Source: Gaiellasilicea sp037720595 (GTDB lineage Bacteria; Actinomycetota; Thermoleophilia; Gaiellales; Gaiellaceae). Taken from it: a DNA stretch of 64,000 nucleotides. The stretch is taken from assembly GCA_037720595.1 (NCBI GenBank), contig JBBJLW010000001.1:124001-188000 (forward strand), given 5' to 3'. Position 1 is the stretch's first letter; each line of letters begins with the position of its first letter. The notes under the pieces were generated by a model. The model was not told where the DNA came from and did not search any database. It saw only the letters and a program-made list of their open reading frames with translations. A program made the translations under genes and the position numbers. Shown one piece after another: positions 33,304 to 41,017 of the stretch.

Positions 33304-34034
33304 CCTTCGGCGGGGCCTCGATTCTGGTGACCGGGGGGTCGCGCGGGATCGGCAAGGCGATCGCGTTGCGCTTCGCGACCCTCGGAGCGGCTCGCGTCGC
33401 GATCGGCTACCTCCGCTCCGACTCGGCGGCCGCGCAGACGGCGACGGAGCTCGAGGCGCTCGGGTCGGCGCCGATCCTCGTCCGCGGCAACGTCTCCTCC
33501 GAGCGAGTCCAGAACGAGGTCGCCGCGCTCGGCCCGCTCGACGTGCTCGTCCACAACGCGGCGACGGGTGTGATCCGCCCGGCCCTCGAGACCGAGGACA
33601 AGCACTGGGACTGGACGCTCGGCGCCAACGCCCGCGCGCTGCTCGCGCTCGCGCGCGTGGCCGCGCCGCAGATGCCGGCCGGCAGCTCGATCGTCGGGAT
33701 CTCGAGCCTCGGTTCCCAGCGCGTGCTGGAGAACTACACGCTCGTCGGGACTTCGAAGGCGGCGCTCGAGGCGCTCGTCCGCTACCTCGCCGTCGAGCTC
33801 GCGCCGCGCGGGATCCGCGTCAACGCGGTCTCAGCGGGCGTCGTCGAGACTGGGGCACTCGACCATTTCCCGAACCGGGAGGCGATGCTCGAGATGGGCG
33901 CGCGGAACCCGGTCGGACGGCTCGTCTCACCCGAGGACGTCGCAGCCGCCGTCGCCTTTCTCTGCTCCCCGGACGCCGAGATGGTGCGCGGCCAGACGCT
34001 CGTCGTCGACGGCGGCTATTCGCTGCTCGCCTGA
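33300..34034 (+). CDS. SDR-family reductase, enoyl-ACP reductase III (FabL)-like
   Basis: A 244-residue short-chain dehydrogenase. The nucleotide-binding motif is TGGSRGIGKAIA (11-22). The catalytic pair is Y146-x6-K153 (YTLVGTSK), the wide spacing of enoyl-ACP reductases such as FabL and FabI, not the YxxxK of ordinary SDRs. The following KAALEALVRYLAVELAPRGI and VVDGG ending agree with FabL-like proteins. If right, it reduces enoyl-ACP in fatty acid synthesis with NADPH. Other SDR oxidoreductases of this type exist, so the substrate is inference. Confidence 0.8.
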   Translation: MTFGGASILVTGGSRGIGKAIALRFATLGAARVAIGYLRSDSAAAQTATELEALGSAPILVRGNVSSERVQNEVAALGPLDVLVHNAATGVIRPALETEDKHWDWTLGANARALLALARVAAPQMPAGSSIVGISSLGSQRVLENYTLVGTSKAALEALVRYLAVELAPRGIRVNAVSAGVVETGALDHFPNREAMLEMGARNPVGRLVSPEDVAAAVAFLCSPDAEMVRGQTLVVDGGYSLLA

Positions 34035-34045
34035 GCAGCCGAAGA

Positions 34046-34243
34046 TCAGCGCCGCCGGCGGTCGTCGTCGAAGCGGCGCCGGCTCGCGGCGGCGAGCCAG
34101 TCGCCTCCGACCCGCGCGCCAACGGCGACGGCGCCCGCGATCGCCGCGAAGAAGAGGTAGACCGAGAACGCCCCGAACCCCCAGGCGAGCCAGACCGCAA
34201 CCGCGCCGGCGACGACCGTTCCGAACGCGACCCGAGCCGCCAT
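34046..34243 (-). CDS. Small membrane protein
   Basis: A 65-residue protein with two hydrophobic segments (FGTVVAGAVAVWLAWGFGAF, VYLFFAAIAGAVAVGARVGG) and a basic tail (SRRRFDDDRRRR). No family is recognised. TAACGT lies 6 nt before the ATG, giving good support for expression. It is convergent with the SDR gene and divergent from the methyltransferase gene. Confidence 0.6.
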   Translation of the reverse strand: MAARVAFGTVVAGAVAVWLAWGFGAFSVYLFFAAIAGAVAVGARVGGDWLAAASRRRFDDDRRRR

Positions 34244-34280
34244 CCCTCCACGTTAGCGTCGCGCGCGGCACACTGCCGCG

Positions 34281-34913
34281 ATGGAGCCGACCGACCACAA
34301 CCGCCGCGCCTTCGACGACGCACACCGCACCTCCGAGAACGTCCTCGCGACTCCGGGCCTGCCCGCCGCGATCCGCGAGCGCCTTCACGAGGTCGGCGGC
34401 AACCGCGTCCTCCACCTCTTCTGCGGCACCGGCAGGGAGACGATCGAGCTCGCCGAGCTCGGCGCACACGTCACGGGGGTCGACGACGACGCGGCCGCCG
34501 TCGAGGCCGCGCGCCGCCGCGCGCCGGAAATCCCGTGGCTCCACGCAGACCCGCACGCCCTGCCGCCCGAGGTGCTGCTTGCCCGTTGGGATCTGGTCTA
34601 CGTCGGTTCGGGCTCGCTGGCCCGGCTCCGCGATCCCGCCGCCTGGGCCGGCGGTGTGGCCGCCTCGCTGCGAAGCGGCGGCGTGCTGCTGCTGCACGAC
34701 GAGCATCCCGCGGCCGCGTGCATCGACGCCTTCGACCGGTGGCGCGGCGACTACTTCGCGGCGCCGGGTCTCAGAGCAGCACTGGGCCTCGGCGCTCTCG
34801 TCAGCGCGGTCATCGACGCGGGACTGACGCTGCGTGGGCTCGAAGAGTGGCCGGGCCGCGACCCTCGCGTGCCCGGTCGCGTCGTCCTCGCGGCCGAGAA
34901 GCAGGAAGCGTAG
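34281..34913 (+). CDS. Class I SAM-dependent methyltransferase
   Basis: A 210-residue Rossmann-fold methyltransferase. Motif I is VLHLFCGTGRETIELAELGA (42-61) with the acidic residue of GVDDDAAAVEAARRRAPE binding the SAM ribose. LLARWDLVYVGSGSL and GGVLLLHDEHPAAACIDAF complete the fold. The opening DHNRRAFDDAHR is common in uncharacterised methyltransferases of this group. The substrate is unknown. Downstream is a small membrane protein with its own ribosome binding site. Confidence 0.85.
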   Translation: MEPTDHNRRAFDDAHRTSENVLATPGLPAAIRERLHEVGGNRVLHLFCGTGRETIELAELGAHVTGVDDDAAAVEAARRRAPEIPWLHADPHALPPEVLLARWDLVYVGSGSLARLRDPAAWAGGVAASLRSGGVLLLHDEHPAAACIDAFDRWRGDYFAAPGLRAALGLGALVSAVIDAGLTLRGLEEWPGRDPRVPGRVVLAAEKQEA

Positions 34914-34972
34914 GAGACGCGAGGAACGGGGACACTTCTGAAGTCCCGCGAGGAATAGGAGAGAGTCGAGCC

Positions 34973-35266
34973 ATGGGAATTGCAGTCAGCATCCTGCTCA
35001 TCGCCGCCGGCGCGGTCCTCACCTGGGGCGTCACCGCCGAAGCGGAGGGGCTCAACGTGAACGCGATCGGAGTCATCCTCCTGATCGTCGGGATCCTCGG
35101 CCTCGTTCTCTCGATGATCTTCTGGCAGAGCTGGGGCGGCTTCCATCGCCGCACCGAATACGTCGAGGGCGGCCCGGTGCGCCGTCGCTCCGTCGCCCCA
35201 CGCCGCCGCACCGTGGTCGATGAAGAGGACGTCGCTCCCGGCCCGCCTGGGCCACCGCTTCCTTAG
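34973..35266 (+). CDS. DUF6458-like small membrane protein
   Basis: A 97-residue protein with two transmembrane segments (MGIAVSILLIAAGAVLTWGV and AIGVILLIVGILGLVLSMIF) joined by AEAEGLNVNAI, then WQSWGGFHR and a basic proline-rich tail. This pattern matches a small actinobacterial membrane protein family (DUF6458 from memory). Function is unknown. An AGGAGAG ribosome binding site lies before the ATG. It converges on the proline dehydrogenase gene with 1 bp between stops. Confidence 0.8.
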   Translation: MGIAVSILLIAAGAVLTWGVTAEAEGLNVNAIGVILLIVGILGLVLSMIFWQSWGGFHRRTEYVEGGPVRRRSVAPRRRTVVDEEDVAPGPPGPPLP

Positions 35267-35267
35267 C

Positions 35268-36176
35268 TCATCGTCCGGGGACCAACCGGCCGAGCGTGTC
35301 AGCCGCGATGTAACCGGCGACCTTCGGGTTCTCCTTGAGCCGGCGGAGCGAGTACTCGTACCATTGACGGCCGTAGGGGACGTAGATCCGAAGCCGATGG
35401 CCCTCGGCGACGAGACGATCGCCGAGCTCCGCCCGGATCCCGAGCAGCATCTGGAACTCGTACTTCTCCGGCGTCAGGCTCCGCTCGCGCACGAGCTCCA
35501 GCGCCCGGTCGACGAGCCACTCGTCGTGGGTCGCGATCGCGGCGTAGCAGTCGCCGTCGAGCAGCGTCTCGAGCGCGCGCACGAAGCTCGTCCGCACCGC
35601 ACCGTCGTCGCGGAACTGGATCGACTCCGGCTCCACGTAGATGCCCTTGCAGAGACGGACACTCGCGCCGGCGAGCGACTCCGAATCGGCGACCGTGCGC
35701 TTGAGCGAGGCCTGAAGCACCGGGCCGACGCGCCCATGACCCTCGTCGCGTAGCTCCCGAAAGAGGCGGAGCGTGTCGTCCGTCGTCGTCGAGTCCTCCA
35801 TGTCGATCCGGACGAAGCGGTTCGTCGGCTCCGCCGCGGCGATCACGCGTTCGACGTTCCGCTTGCACAGGTCGTAGTCGAGCTTCAGCCCGAGACCCGT
35901 CGGCTTGACGCTGACGTTGGCGTCGAGACCGTCACGCTCGAAGGCCTCGAGCGCAGCGACGTACTCGCCGGCGATCGCCTCCGCCTCGAACGACTGGGTG
36001 ATCTCCTCGCCGAGGACGTCGACGGTCGCCATTTTGCCCTGCTCGTTCAGCTCCGCAACCACCCGCTGCGCATCGGCGAGCGACGACCCGGCGATGTAGC
36101 GCGAGGAGAGGCGCTCGACCACCGCGCGCGGGACGGCCGGCAGAACTCGGACGATGGCGCGGTCGAACAGGCTCAC
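35268..36176 (-). CDS. Proline dehydrogenase
   Basis: A 302-residue monofunctional FAD enzyme oxidising proline to pyrroline-5-carboxylate at the membrane face. NVSVKPTGLGLKLDYDLC, RIDMEDSTTTDDTLRLFREL, SVRLCKGIYVEPESIQFRDD and the substrate motif RIYVPYGRQWYEYSLRRLKE are characteristic of PRODH. No P5C dehydrogenase gene is next to it. The start is GTG, with TAGGCT 8 nt upstream. Length equals that of other single-domain PRODH enzymes of Gram-positives. Confidence 0.94.
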   Translation of the reverse strand: MSLFDRAIVRVLPAVPRAVVERLSSRYIAGSSLADAQRVVAELNEQGKMATVDVLGEEITQSFEAEAIAGEYVAALEAFERDGLDANVSVKPTGLGLKLDYDLCKRNVERVIAAAEPTNRFVRIDMEDSTTTDDTLRLFRELRDEGHGRVGPVLQASLKRTVADSESLAGASVRLCKGIYVEPESIQFRDDGAVRTSFVRALETLLDGDCYAAIATHDEWLVDRALELVRERSLTPEKYEFQMLLGIRAELGDRLVAEGHRLRIYVPYGRQWYEYSLRRLKENPKVAGYIAADTLGRLVPGR

Positions 36177-36201
36177 GGCGCGCCAGCCTAGACGAGGTTG
36201 C

Positions 36202-36495
36202 TCATTTCTCGCGCATGAAGCCCTGGCGGGCCGCGGAGACGAGCGCGACCGCTTCGGGGAAGAGCACGCGCATCGAGTCGCGGAGCGCGATTGCCTGCTC
36301 GTCGACCGAGCCCGTTGGCTGCAGCCGCTGGAGCGCAGCCGCCGTCAACTCGACCGCGGTGTTCAGGGTCAGCGTCGCGAACTGCTCACGTTGGGCCTCC
36401 TGCACCGACTCGGCTTGCTGCGCCGCGAACTCCTGGATGCCGCGGAGCAGATCCTCTGGATCGCCGCCGAACGGGAAGCCCATTCCGCCTTCCAT
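36202..36495 (-). CDS. Small helical protein of unknown function
   Basis: A 97-residue mostly helical protein (GGDPEDLLRGIQEFAAQQAE, SVQEAQREQFATLTLNTAVE, LTAAALQRLQPTGSVDEQAI). The Gly-rich start and helical body recall small uncharacterised actinobacterial proteins, but I cannot name one. TAACCT lies exactly 6 nt before the ATG, supporting expression from its own promoter. It precedes proline dehydrogenase by 25 bp and may share its transcript. Confidence 0.68.
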   Translation of the reverse strand: MEGGMGFPFGGDPEDLLRGIQEFAAQQAESVQEAQREQFATLTLNTAVELTAAALQRLQPTGSVDEQAIALRDSMRVLFPEAVALVSAARQGFMREK

Positions 36496-36577
36496 ACCTC
36501 GAGGTTAGCGACTCGCCACGCGTTGCTGTGCGTCCCGCCGACGAAGCGTCGTCTGAGCTGACTCCGGATCGAGCAAG

Positions 36578-36646
36578 CCGGGAGCGAAGCGACCCTTCAG
36601 GTCTTCGCGCGCTGAGCATCCGCTCCTGCGGATGCTCAGCTTGCGC
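36578..36646 (-). repeat. Two-hairpin palindromic repeat, copy 2
   Basis: Conserved half GGGAGCGAAGCGACCCTTCA, then a second hairpin with a perfect 13-bp stem, GCTGAGCATCCGC/GCGGATGCTCAGC, and a 4-nt loop (36611-36640). It is in the same orientation as copy 1. The stem overlaps the 3' end of the neighbouring gene and supplies its TGA stop codon. Confidence 0.8.
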
Positions 36647-37202
36647 CGATCAAAGCAGCCCGGTAGGTGCGCTCGACGTCGGTCGCGAGCGCGTCTACGA
36701 CCTCGCCCGCGCCGCGCATCGCATCGGCGAACGGAGAGCCGTGCAGCGCCCCGCCGAGTGCGAGCTCGAGGCGCCTCGTCGCGAATCCGATCGCATCCAG
36801 GCGCGCCGGCGTCGCCAGCATGGGCGGCGTGCCGATCACGCGCTGCAGCTCGAGCAGCGATTCCTCGGCCTCGTCGATCCCTGCGGGGTTCTCGGTCAAG
36901 CGCAGCGCTACGAGCTTCGAGTGCAGCTCGTCGAGGTCGCCTCCCGCCGCGATCTCCTCCGCAACCTCGCAGAGTGCCGCGATCGAGACTGCATCTCGAA
37001 CTGCCTGTCGTTCCGCTACCGCGACGGCGTCGTCTCCGAGTCCGAGCCAGCTCCGCTCTCCCGCCGCCGTCTCGAACGCGCAGAGATAGAGCCTGCGACC
37101 GGGGTGCGGCTCGGTGGGAAGAACGGCCGCGACCTGCTCGCCGGGCGCCGCTCGACGGGCCGCGGCCTCTGCTATCCGCGCGAGGTCGTCCACGAGCGTC
37201 AT
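36636..37202 (-). CDS. Conserved protein of unknown function
   Basis: A 188-residue cytosolic protein (MTLVDDLARIAEAAARRAAP, RRLYLCAFETAAGERSWLGL, AVAERQAVRDAVSIAALCEV, GGDLDELHSKLVALRLTENP, FATRRLELALGGALHGSPFA). It is helix-rich and I recognise no domain. The ATG lies 26 bp from the divergent start of the coiled-coil membrane protein, so the two may be co-regulated. The stop codon is contributed by palindromic repeat copy 2, which may have replaced the original C-terminus. Confidence 0.72.
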   Translation of the reverse strand: MTLVDDLARIAEAAARRAAPGEQVAAVLPTEPHPGRRLYLCAFETAAGERSWLGLGDDAVAVAERQAVRDAVSIAALCEVAEEIAAGGDLDELHSKLVALRLTENPAGIDEAEESLLELQRVIGTPPMLATPARLDAIGFATRRLELALGGALHGSPFADAMRGAGEVVDALATDVERTYRAALIGAS

Positions 37203-37228
37203 CGCGACAGGATGCCTACGATGCGACG

Positions 37229-38560
37229 GTGCTCGAAACCGCACTTCAAGCGACGTTCGCGGTCACAGTCGTCGTCTCGGCGGTGTCGATCTTCCTGGCC
37301 GCTCTGACCCCGATCCGACTCCGAGTGCTCCTCGTTCTGACCGGCGTGCTCGGCTCGACCGCGGTCGCGGGCTGGATCGTCTTCGCGTTTCGCCCCGAGC
37401 GGGAGATCGCGATCGTCTCGACGGCGCTGCTCGGGACCGCGATCGCCGAGGCCGGTGCCGCCGCGCTCGCGGGAGCGATGCGCCGGCTTCGCACCGACGA
37501 AGCGACGTTCGCCCGCGCGCGCGAGACCATCGACGGGATGATCGCGGAGGAGACCGAGCAGGTCAGCGGCGATCTCCAGCGCTGGATCGCTCGGGTTCGG
37601 GCGGACTCGCTCTCGCTGCTCGCGGACGAGGAGCGCCGAATCGCCGAGGAGCGGCGCGGCGAGCTGGTGGAGCGGGAGAGGCGTGTGGCCGCCGACCTCG
37701 CCGAGGCCTTGGCCACTGTCGAGCGCCGGGTCGACGAGCGTGTGCGGGCGTGGTCGGACGATCTCGATCGCGCACAGCAGTCGCTCGGTTCACAGCTCGA
37801 GCGCCTCGAGCAACGCCAGCGGCAGTCGATCGGCGACGCCGAGGCCAGGATCGAGGCCGAGGCGGCCGATCTCTTCACGACCTCAGAAGTCCAGCGGGCG
37901 TCGGTGATCCGGCTCCGAGAGGAGTTGGAGCAGTCGGCGCAGGCTGCGGTCGCCGAGGCTCTGGACGAGCTGGAAGCCCACACCGGAGAGCGCCGACGGG
38001 TGATAGAGCAGATCGCCGAGCGGCTGCGGTTGCGCGAGCAGGCGCTGGGGGAGCAGATCGAGCGCGGCGAGAGCGAAGCGGTCCGGCGGATCGAGGCGTC
38101 GTTCGCCGACATCGAGCGCCGCCAGGTGGAGCAACTGCAGCGACTGATCTCGCGGGAGGGAGAGCGTTACGCCGAGGCCGCGGGACAGCAATTCGAGCAG
38201 ATGATGAAAGGTGCACGCGAGGAAGCCGCGGGCCGCCTTGCGCGCGAGCTCGACCGCGCCGTGGATACGTTCGTGCGCCAGGCTGACGCCCTCTTCGCGG
38301 AGCGGATCGCTCACGCGGGCGAGGCCGAACAAAAGCGGCTCGAGACACGGCTGCGTCAGTCCCAGTCCGCTTTCGACCGGCAGCGCGCCCAGCTCACCGA
38401 GTCGTTCGGGCGCCGCATCGCCGACGCCGACGCGGAGCTCCGGCGCACGCTCGGCTCGCTCGTCGCCGACGCGGAGTCCGAGCGCTCGGTGCTCGAGGCT
38501 CGGCTGCTCGAGCTCGCGCGGAAGATCGACGACGCCCGCACGGGGCTCGGCCAGATCTGA
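37229..38560 (+). CDS. Membrane-anchored long coiled-coil protein
   Basis: A 443-residue protein. Two transmembrane helices lie at the N-terminus (ATFAVTVVVSAVSIFLAALT and LLVLTGVLGSTAVAGWIVFA), with a third hydrophobic stretch near 65-85. The remaining 350 residues are almost unbroken charged coiled coil with many Glu/Arg heptads (e.g. ADEERRIAEERRGELVERER). This resembles structural or tethering proteins, but no catalytic motif is present and I recognise no family. The GTG start has TACGAT exactly 6 nt upstream. It is divergent from the unknown gene on the left. Confidence 0.8.
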   Translation: MLETALQATFAVTVVVSAVSIFLAALTPIRLRVLLVLTGVLGSTAVAGWIVFAFRPEREIAIVSTALLGTAIAEAGAAALAGAMRRLRTDEATFARARETIDGMIAEETEQVSGDLQRWIARVRADSLSLLADEERRIAEERRGELVERERRVAADLAEALATVERRVDERVRAWSDDLDRAQQSLGSQLERLEQRQRQSIGDAEARIEAEAADLFTTSEVQRASVIRLREELEQSAQAAVAEALDELEAHTGERRRVIEQIAERLRLREQALGEQIERGESEAVRRIEASFADIERRQVEQLQRLISREGERYAEAAGQQFEQMMKGAREEAAGRLARELDRAVDTFVRQADALFAERIAHAGEAEQKRLETRLRQSQSAFDRQRAQLTESFGRRIADADAELRRTLGSLVADAESERSVLEARLLELARKIDDARTGLGQI

Positions 38561-38629
38561 ATTCGCCCAAGCTCGGGCCAACTTTCGCCGAGAGGGTTCG
38601 TCTAGTGCAGCACGAACACTCGACGCACA

Positions 38630-38833
38630 ATGGCTGAGACGACCGAACTCATCGACCGAGGGAGCGAACGGGCGAAGGTTGAGTCCTGGCGTCTGCATGT
38701 CCTGATCGAGGCGGGATATCCGCTCCCGCTGGCCGAGAAGCTGGCCGCCGCACTCGACGCCGATCTCCACGAGGCCGTCGATCTCGTCGGCAAGGGCTGC
38801 GACCCACGGACCGCAGCCGCGATCCTGCTGTAG
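38630..38833 (+). CDS. Small conserved-looking protein of unknown function
   Basis: A 67-residue protein (MAETTELIDRGSERAKVESW, RLHVLIEAGYPLPLAEKLAA, ALDADLHEAVDLVGKGCDPR). The helical pattern WRLHVLxxAGYPxxxAxxLA is one I have seen in short actinobacterial proteins of unknown role. Codon bias fits the neighbours. It is separated from the coiled-coil gene by 69 bp and followed directly by palindromic repeat copy 3. Confidence 0.65.
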   Translation: MAETTELIDRGSERAKVESWRLHVLIEAGYPLPLAEKLAAALDADLHEAVDLVGKGCDPRTAAAILL

Positions 38834-38837
38834 TTGT

Positions 38838-38905
38838 GCGCAAGATCGGAATCCGCAGGAGCGGCTTTCGATCGCGCGAAGACCCCTGAAGGGCCGCTTC
38901 GCAGC
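38838..38905 (+). repeat. Two-hairpin palindromic repeat, copy 3
   Basis: An imperfect hairpin (GATCGGAATCCGC, loop AGGA, GCGGCTTTCGATC) is followed by the conserved half, GCGAAGACCCCTGAAGGG then CCGCTTCGC. One base of the conserved half differs from other copies (GGGCCGC for GGGTCGC). It lies between the small gene and the xseA promoter. Confidence 0.75.
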
Positions 38906-38947
38906 CGGCTGCCTCCTACTCGCGCCCGCATCTCCTAACCTGGGAGC

Positions 38948-40168
38948 GTGAAGGTCGAGCCGCTCCTCTACGGCGATCGGAAGGTCTACACCGTGGCAGG
39001 CTTCAACCGCGGCGTCGCCGACTGGCTGGGCCGGCTGCCTACGCTCTGGATCGAGGGTGAGGTGACGGAGCTGCGGCGCCACGACCGCTGGGCGAGCGTC
39101 TTCTTCACCCTCAAGGATCCGGCCGACGGCGCGTGCGTACCTGCGTCGCTTCCCCGCCGCACCTTCGATGCGCTGGCGCTCGAGCTGGCGGACGGAGAGC
39201 GCGTGCACGTCTACGGGCGGCCCGAGCTCTATGCCGCGAAGGGCGAGTTTCGGCTCCGCGTCCTCTCGATCGAGCGCTTCGGCCTCGGCGCCCATCTCGC
39301 GGCAATCGAGCGCCTGAAGGCGACGCTGGCCGCCGGCGGCCTCTTCGACGACGCCCGCAAGCGATCGCTCCCGCGCTTCCCGCGCCGGATCGGGCTCGTC
39401 ACCGGCAACGACGCCGCCGCGAAACGCGATGTGCTGGCGACGATCACCGCGCGGTTCCCGGCCGCGCGGATCCTCGTCGCCGAGACCCTCGTGCAGGGGC
39501 CGCGCGCTGCAGCCGGAATCGTGGCGGCGCTGAAGGCCGTCGCCGGCGAGGACGAAATCGACGTCGTCGTGCTCGCCCGCGGCGGCGGGAGCTTCGACGA
39601 CCTCCTCGCGTTCAGCGACGAGCGGGTCGTCCGCGCGGTCGCCGCCTGCCCCGTTCCGATCGTCTCGGCGGTCGGCCACGAGCAGGACGCTCCGCTCTGC
39701 GACCTCGCGGCCGACGTTCGCGCCTCGACGCCGACCGCGGCCGGAAAGCTCGTCGTCCCGGATCTCCGCGAGCTCCACGGCGAGCTCTACCGCGCACGCG
39801 ACTCGCTCGAGCGCTGCGTCCGACGGGCCTTCGAGCGCGACCGCGCGGTGCTCCGACGCGCGCACGGAAGCCTCGAGCGAGGCGCGAGGCGAGCACTCGA
39901 GCGCGACGCGCAACAGATGGCGCTGCTGCGCGGACGACTCCGACGGGAGCCGATCCTGCTCGTCGAGCGTCGACGGGCCGGTGTCGAGCGGTCAGGTGCG
40001 AGGCTCGCGGCACTCTCGCCACGCGCGACGCTCGAGCGCGGCTACGCGATCGTGCGTGCCCGGAAGGAGATCCTGCGCTCGTCGCACTCCTTGGCGCGGG
40101 GCGAGCGGGTCGAGATCGAGCTCGCCGCCGGAGGCTTCGATGCGCTCGTGGAGGAGATCCGCCCGTGA
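38948..40168 (+). CDS. xseA: Exodeoxyribonuclease VII large subunit
   Basis: Catalytic subunit of the single-strand DNA nuclease ExoVII. The 406-residue protein has an N-terminal OB fold (TLWIEGEVTELRRHDRWASV, FFTLKDPADGACVPASLPRR) and the nuclease core RIGLVTGNDAAAKRDVLATI, VVLARGGGSFDDLLAFSDER, VSAVGHEQDAPLCDLAADVR. A coiled-coil tail follows. The GTG start has TAACCT 6 nt upstream. It overlaps xseB by four bases (GTGA), giving the normal xseAB operon. Confidence 0.96.
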   Translation: MKVEPLLYGDRKVYTVAGFNRGVADWLGRLPTLWIEGEVTELRRHDRWASVFFTLKDPADGACVPASLPRRTFDALALELADGERVHVYGRPELYAAKGEFRLRVLSIERFGLGAHLAAIERLKATLAAGGLFDDARKRSLPRFPRRIGLVTGNDAAAKRDVLATITARFPAARILVAETLVQGPRAAAGIVAALKAVAGEDEIDVVVLARGGGSFDDLLAFSDERVVRAVAACPVPIVSAVGHEQDAPLCDLAADVRASTPTAAGKLVVPDLRELHGELYRARDSLERCVRRAFERDRAVLRRAHGSLERGARRALERDAQQMALLRGRLRREPILLVERRRAGVERSGARLAALSPRATLERGYAIVRARKEILRSSHSLARGERVEIELAAGGFDALVEEIRP

Positions 40169-40404
40169 ACGAATCAGCGACGGAGCCGACCTTCGAGCAG
40201 GCGCAGAAGGAGCTCGAGGGAATCGTCGAGAGGCTCGAGCGCGGCCAGCCGAGCCTCGACGAGGCGATCGCGCTCTGGGAGCGCGGCGAGGAGCTGCTCC
40301 GGCTCTGCCTCGCGCGCCTCGACGCCGCGCACGGAAAGATCGAGGAGCTGGCCAGGCGAGCCGAGTCGGAGACACCCTTCTCGGAGCCCGGCTCCGGCGC
40401 ATAG
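40165..40404 (+). CDS. xseB: Exodeoxyribonuclease VII small subunit
   Basis: A 79-residue helical protein that binds the XseA tail. PTFEQAQKELEGIVERLERG, then QPSLDEAIALWERGEELLRL and CLARLDAAHGKIEEL, is the family pattern. The GTG start overlaps the xseA stop. It is followed 9 bp later by the cNMP-binding protein gene, which may be co-transcribed. Confidence 0.95.
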   Translation: MNESATEPTFEQAQKELEGIVERLERGQPSLDEAIALWERGEELLRLCLARLDAAHGKIEELARRAESETPFSEPGSGA

Positions 40405-40413
40405 AATCGCGCG

Positions 40414-40824
40414 ATGGCCCGTCCCTCCGCCGAGACGATCGCGAAGATCCCGCTCTTCTCCGACCTGGAGCCGCGCGAGCTGCGACGGATCGCGGACTCG
40501 TTCAAGGAACGCGAGTTCTCGGCCGGTGACACGATCTCGAGCGAAGGGAAGTCGGGCGCAGGCTTCTTCGTGATCGGCGAGGGCACCGCCACCGTGACCG
40601 TCAAAGGCGTGGAGCGCGGTTCGCTCGGTCCTGGCGAGTACTTCGGCGAGATCGCGCTGATCGACGAGGGCGCGCGCACCGCGACGCTCACCGCCGAGAC
40701 CGACATGACGTGCTACGGGATGACGTTCTGGGAGTTCCGCCCGATCGTCGAATCGGATGCGCGCATCGCCTGGAAGCTCCTCCAGGCGCTCGCCCGCAAG
40801 CTCCGCGCCGCCGAAGCGCGCTGA
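40414..40824 (+). CDS. Cyclic nucleotide-binding domain protein
   Basis: A 136-residue protein made of one cNMP-binding (CRP-like) beta-barrel: KIPLFSDLEPRELRRIADSF, FFVIGEGTATVTVKGVERGS and LGPGEYFGEIALIDEGARTA (the phosphate-binding cassette with GEIALI and Arg). It lacks the DNA-binding helix-turn-helix, so it is probably a regulatory or scaffold protein responding to cAMP or a related ligand. Such stand-alone domains are common in actinobacteria. Two palindromic repeats follow its stop codon. Confidence 0.87.
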   Translation: MARPSAETIAKIPLFSDLEPRELRRIADSFKEREFSAGDTISSEGKSGAGFFVIGEGTATVTVKGVERGSLGPGEYFGEIALIDEGARTATLTAETDMTCYGMTFWEFRPIVESDARIAWKLLQALARKLRAAEAR

Positions 40825-40830
40825 TCCTTT

Positions 40831-40987
40831 TGCAGCGGCCAGAATCCGCAGAAGCGGATTCCGGCCGCGCTAAGACCCCTGAAGGGTCGCTTCGCTCCCG
40901 GGCTCGCATTTGCTGCGCAGGAGGAGCATTTGCAGGAGCGGACGCTCCTCGCGTGAAGACCCCTGAAGGGTCGCTTCGCTCCCGGGC
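40831..40987 (+). repeat. Two-hairpin palindromic repeat, tandem copies 4 and 5
   Basis: Copy 4 (40831-40903) has a long variable hairpin (GCGGCC-GAATCCGC, loop AGAA, GCGGATTC-GGCCGC) followed by AAGACCCCTGAAGGGTCGCT and TCGCTCCCGGG. Copy 5 (about 40918-40987) has stem GAGGAGC/GCTCCTC around AGGA, then the same conserved half. They are in direct orientation just after the cNMP-binding gene and before the convergent flippase-like gene, filling a 193-bp gap. Confidence 0.82.
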
Positions 40988-41017
40988 TCCCTCGCTCCGA
41001 GCGAAGTTCTCTCCGAA

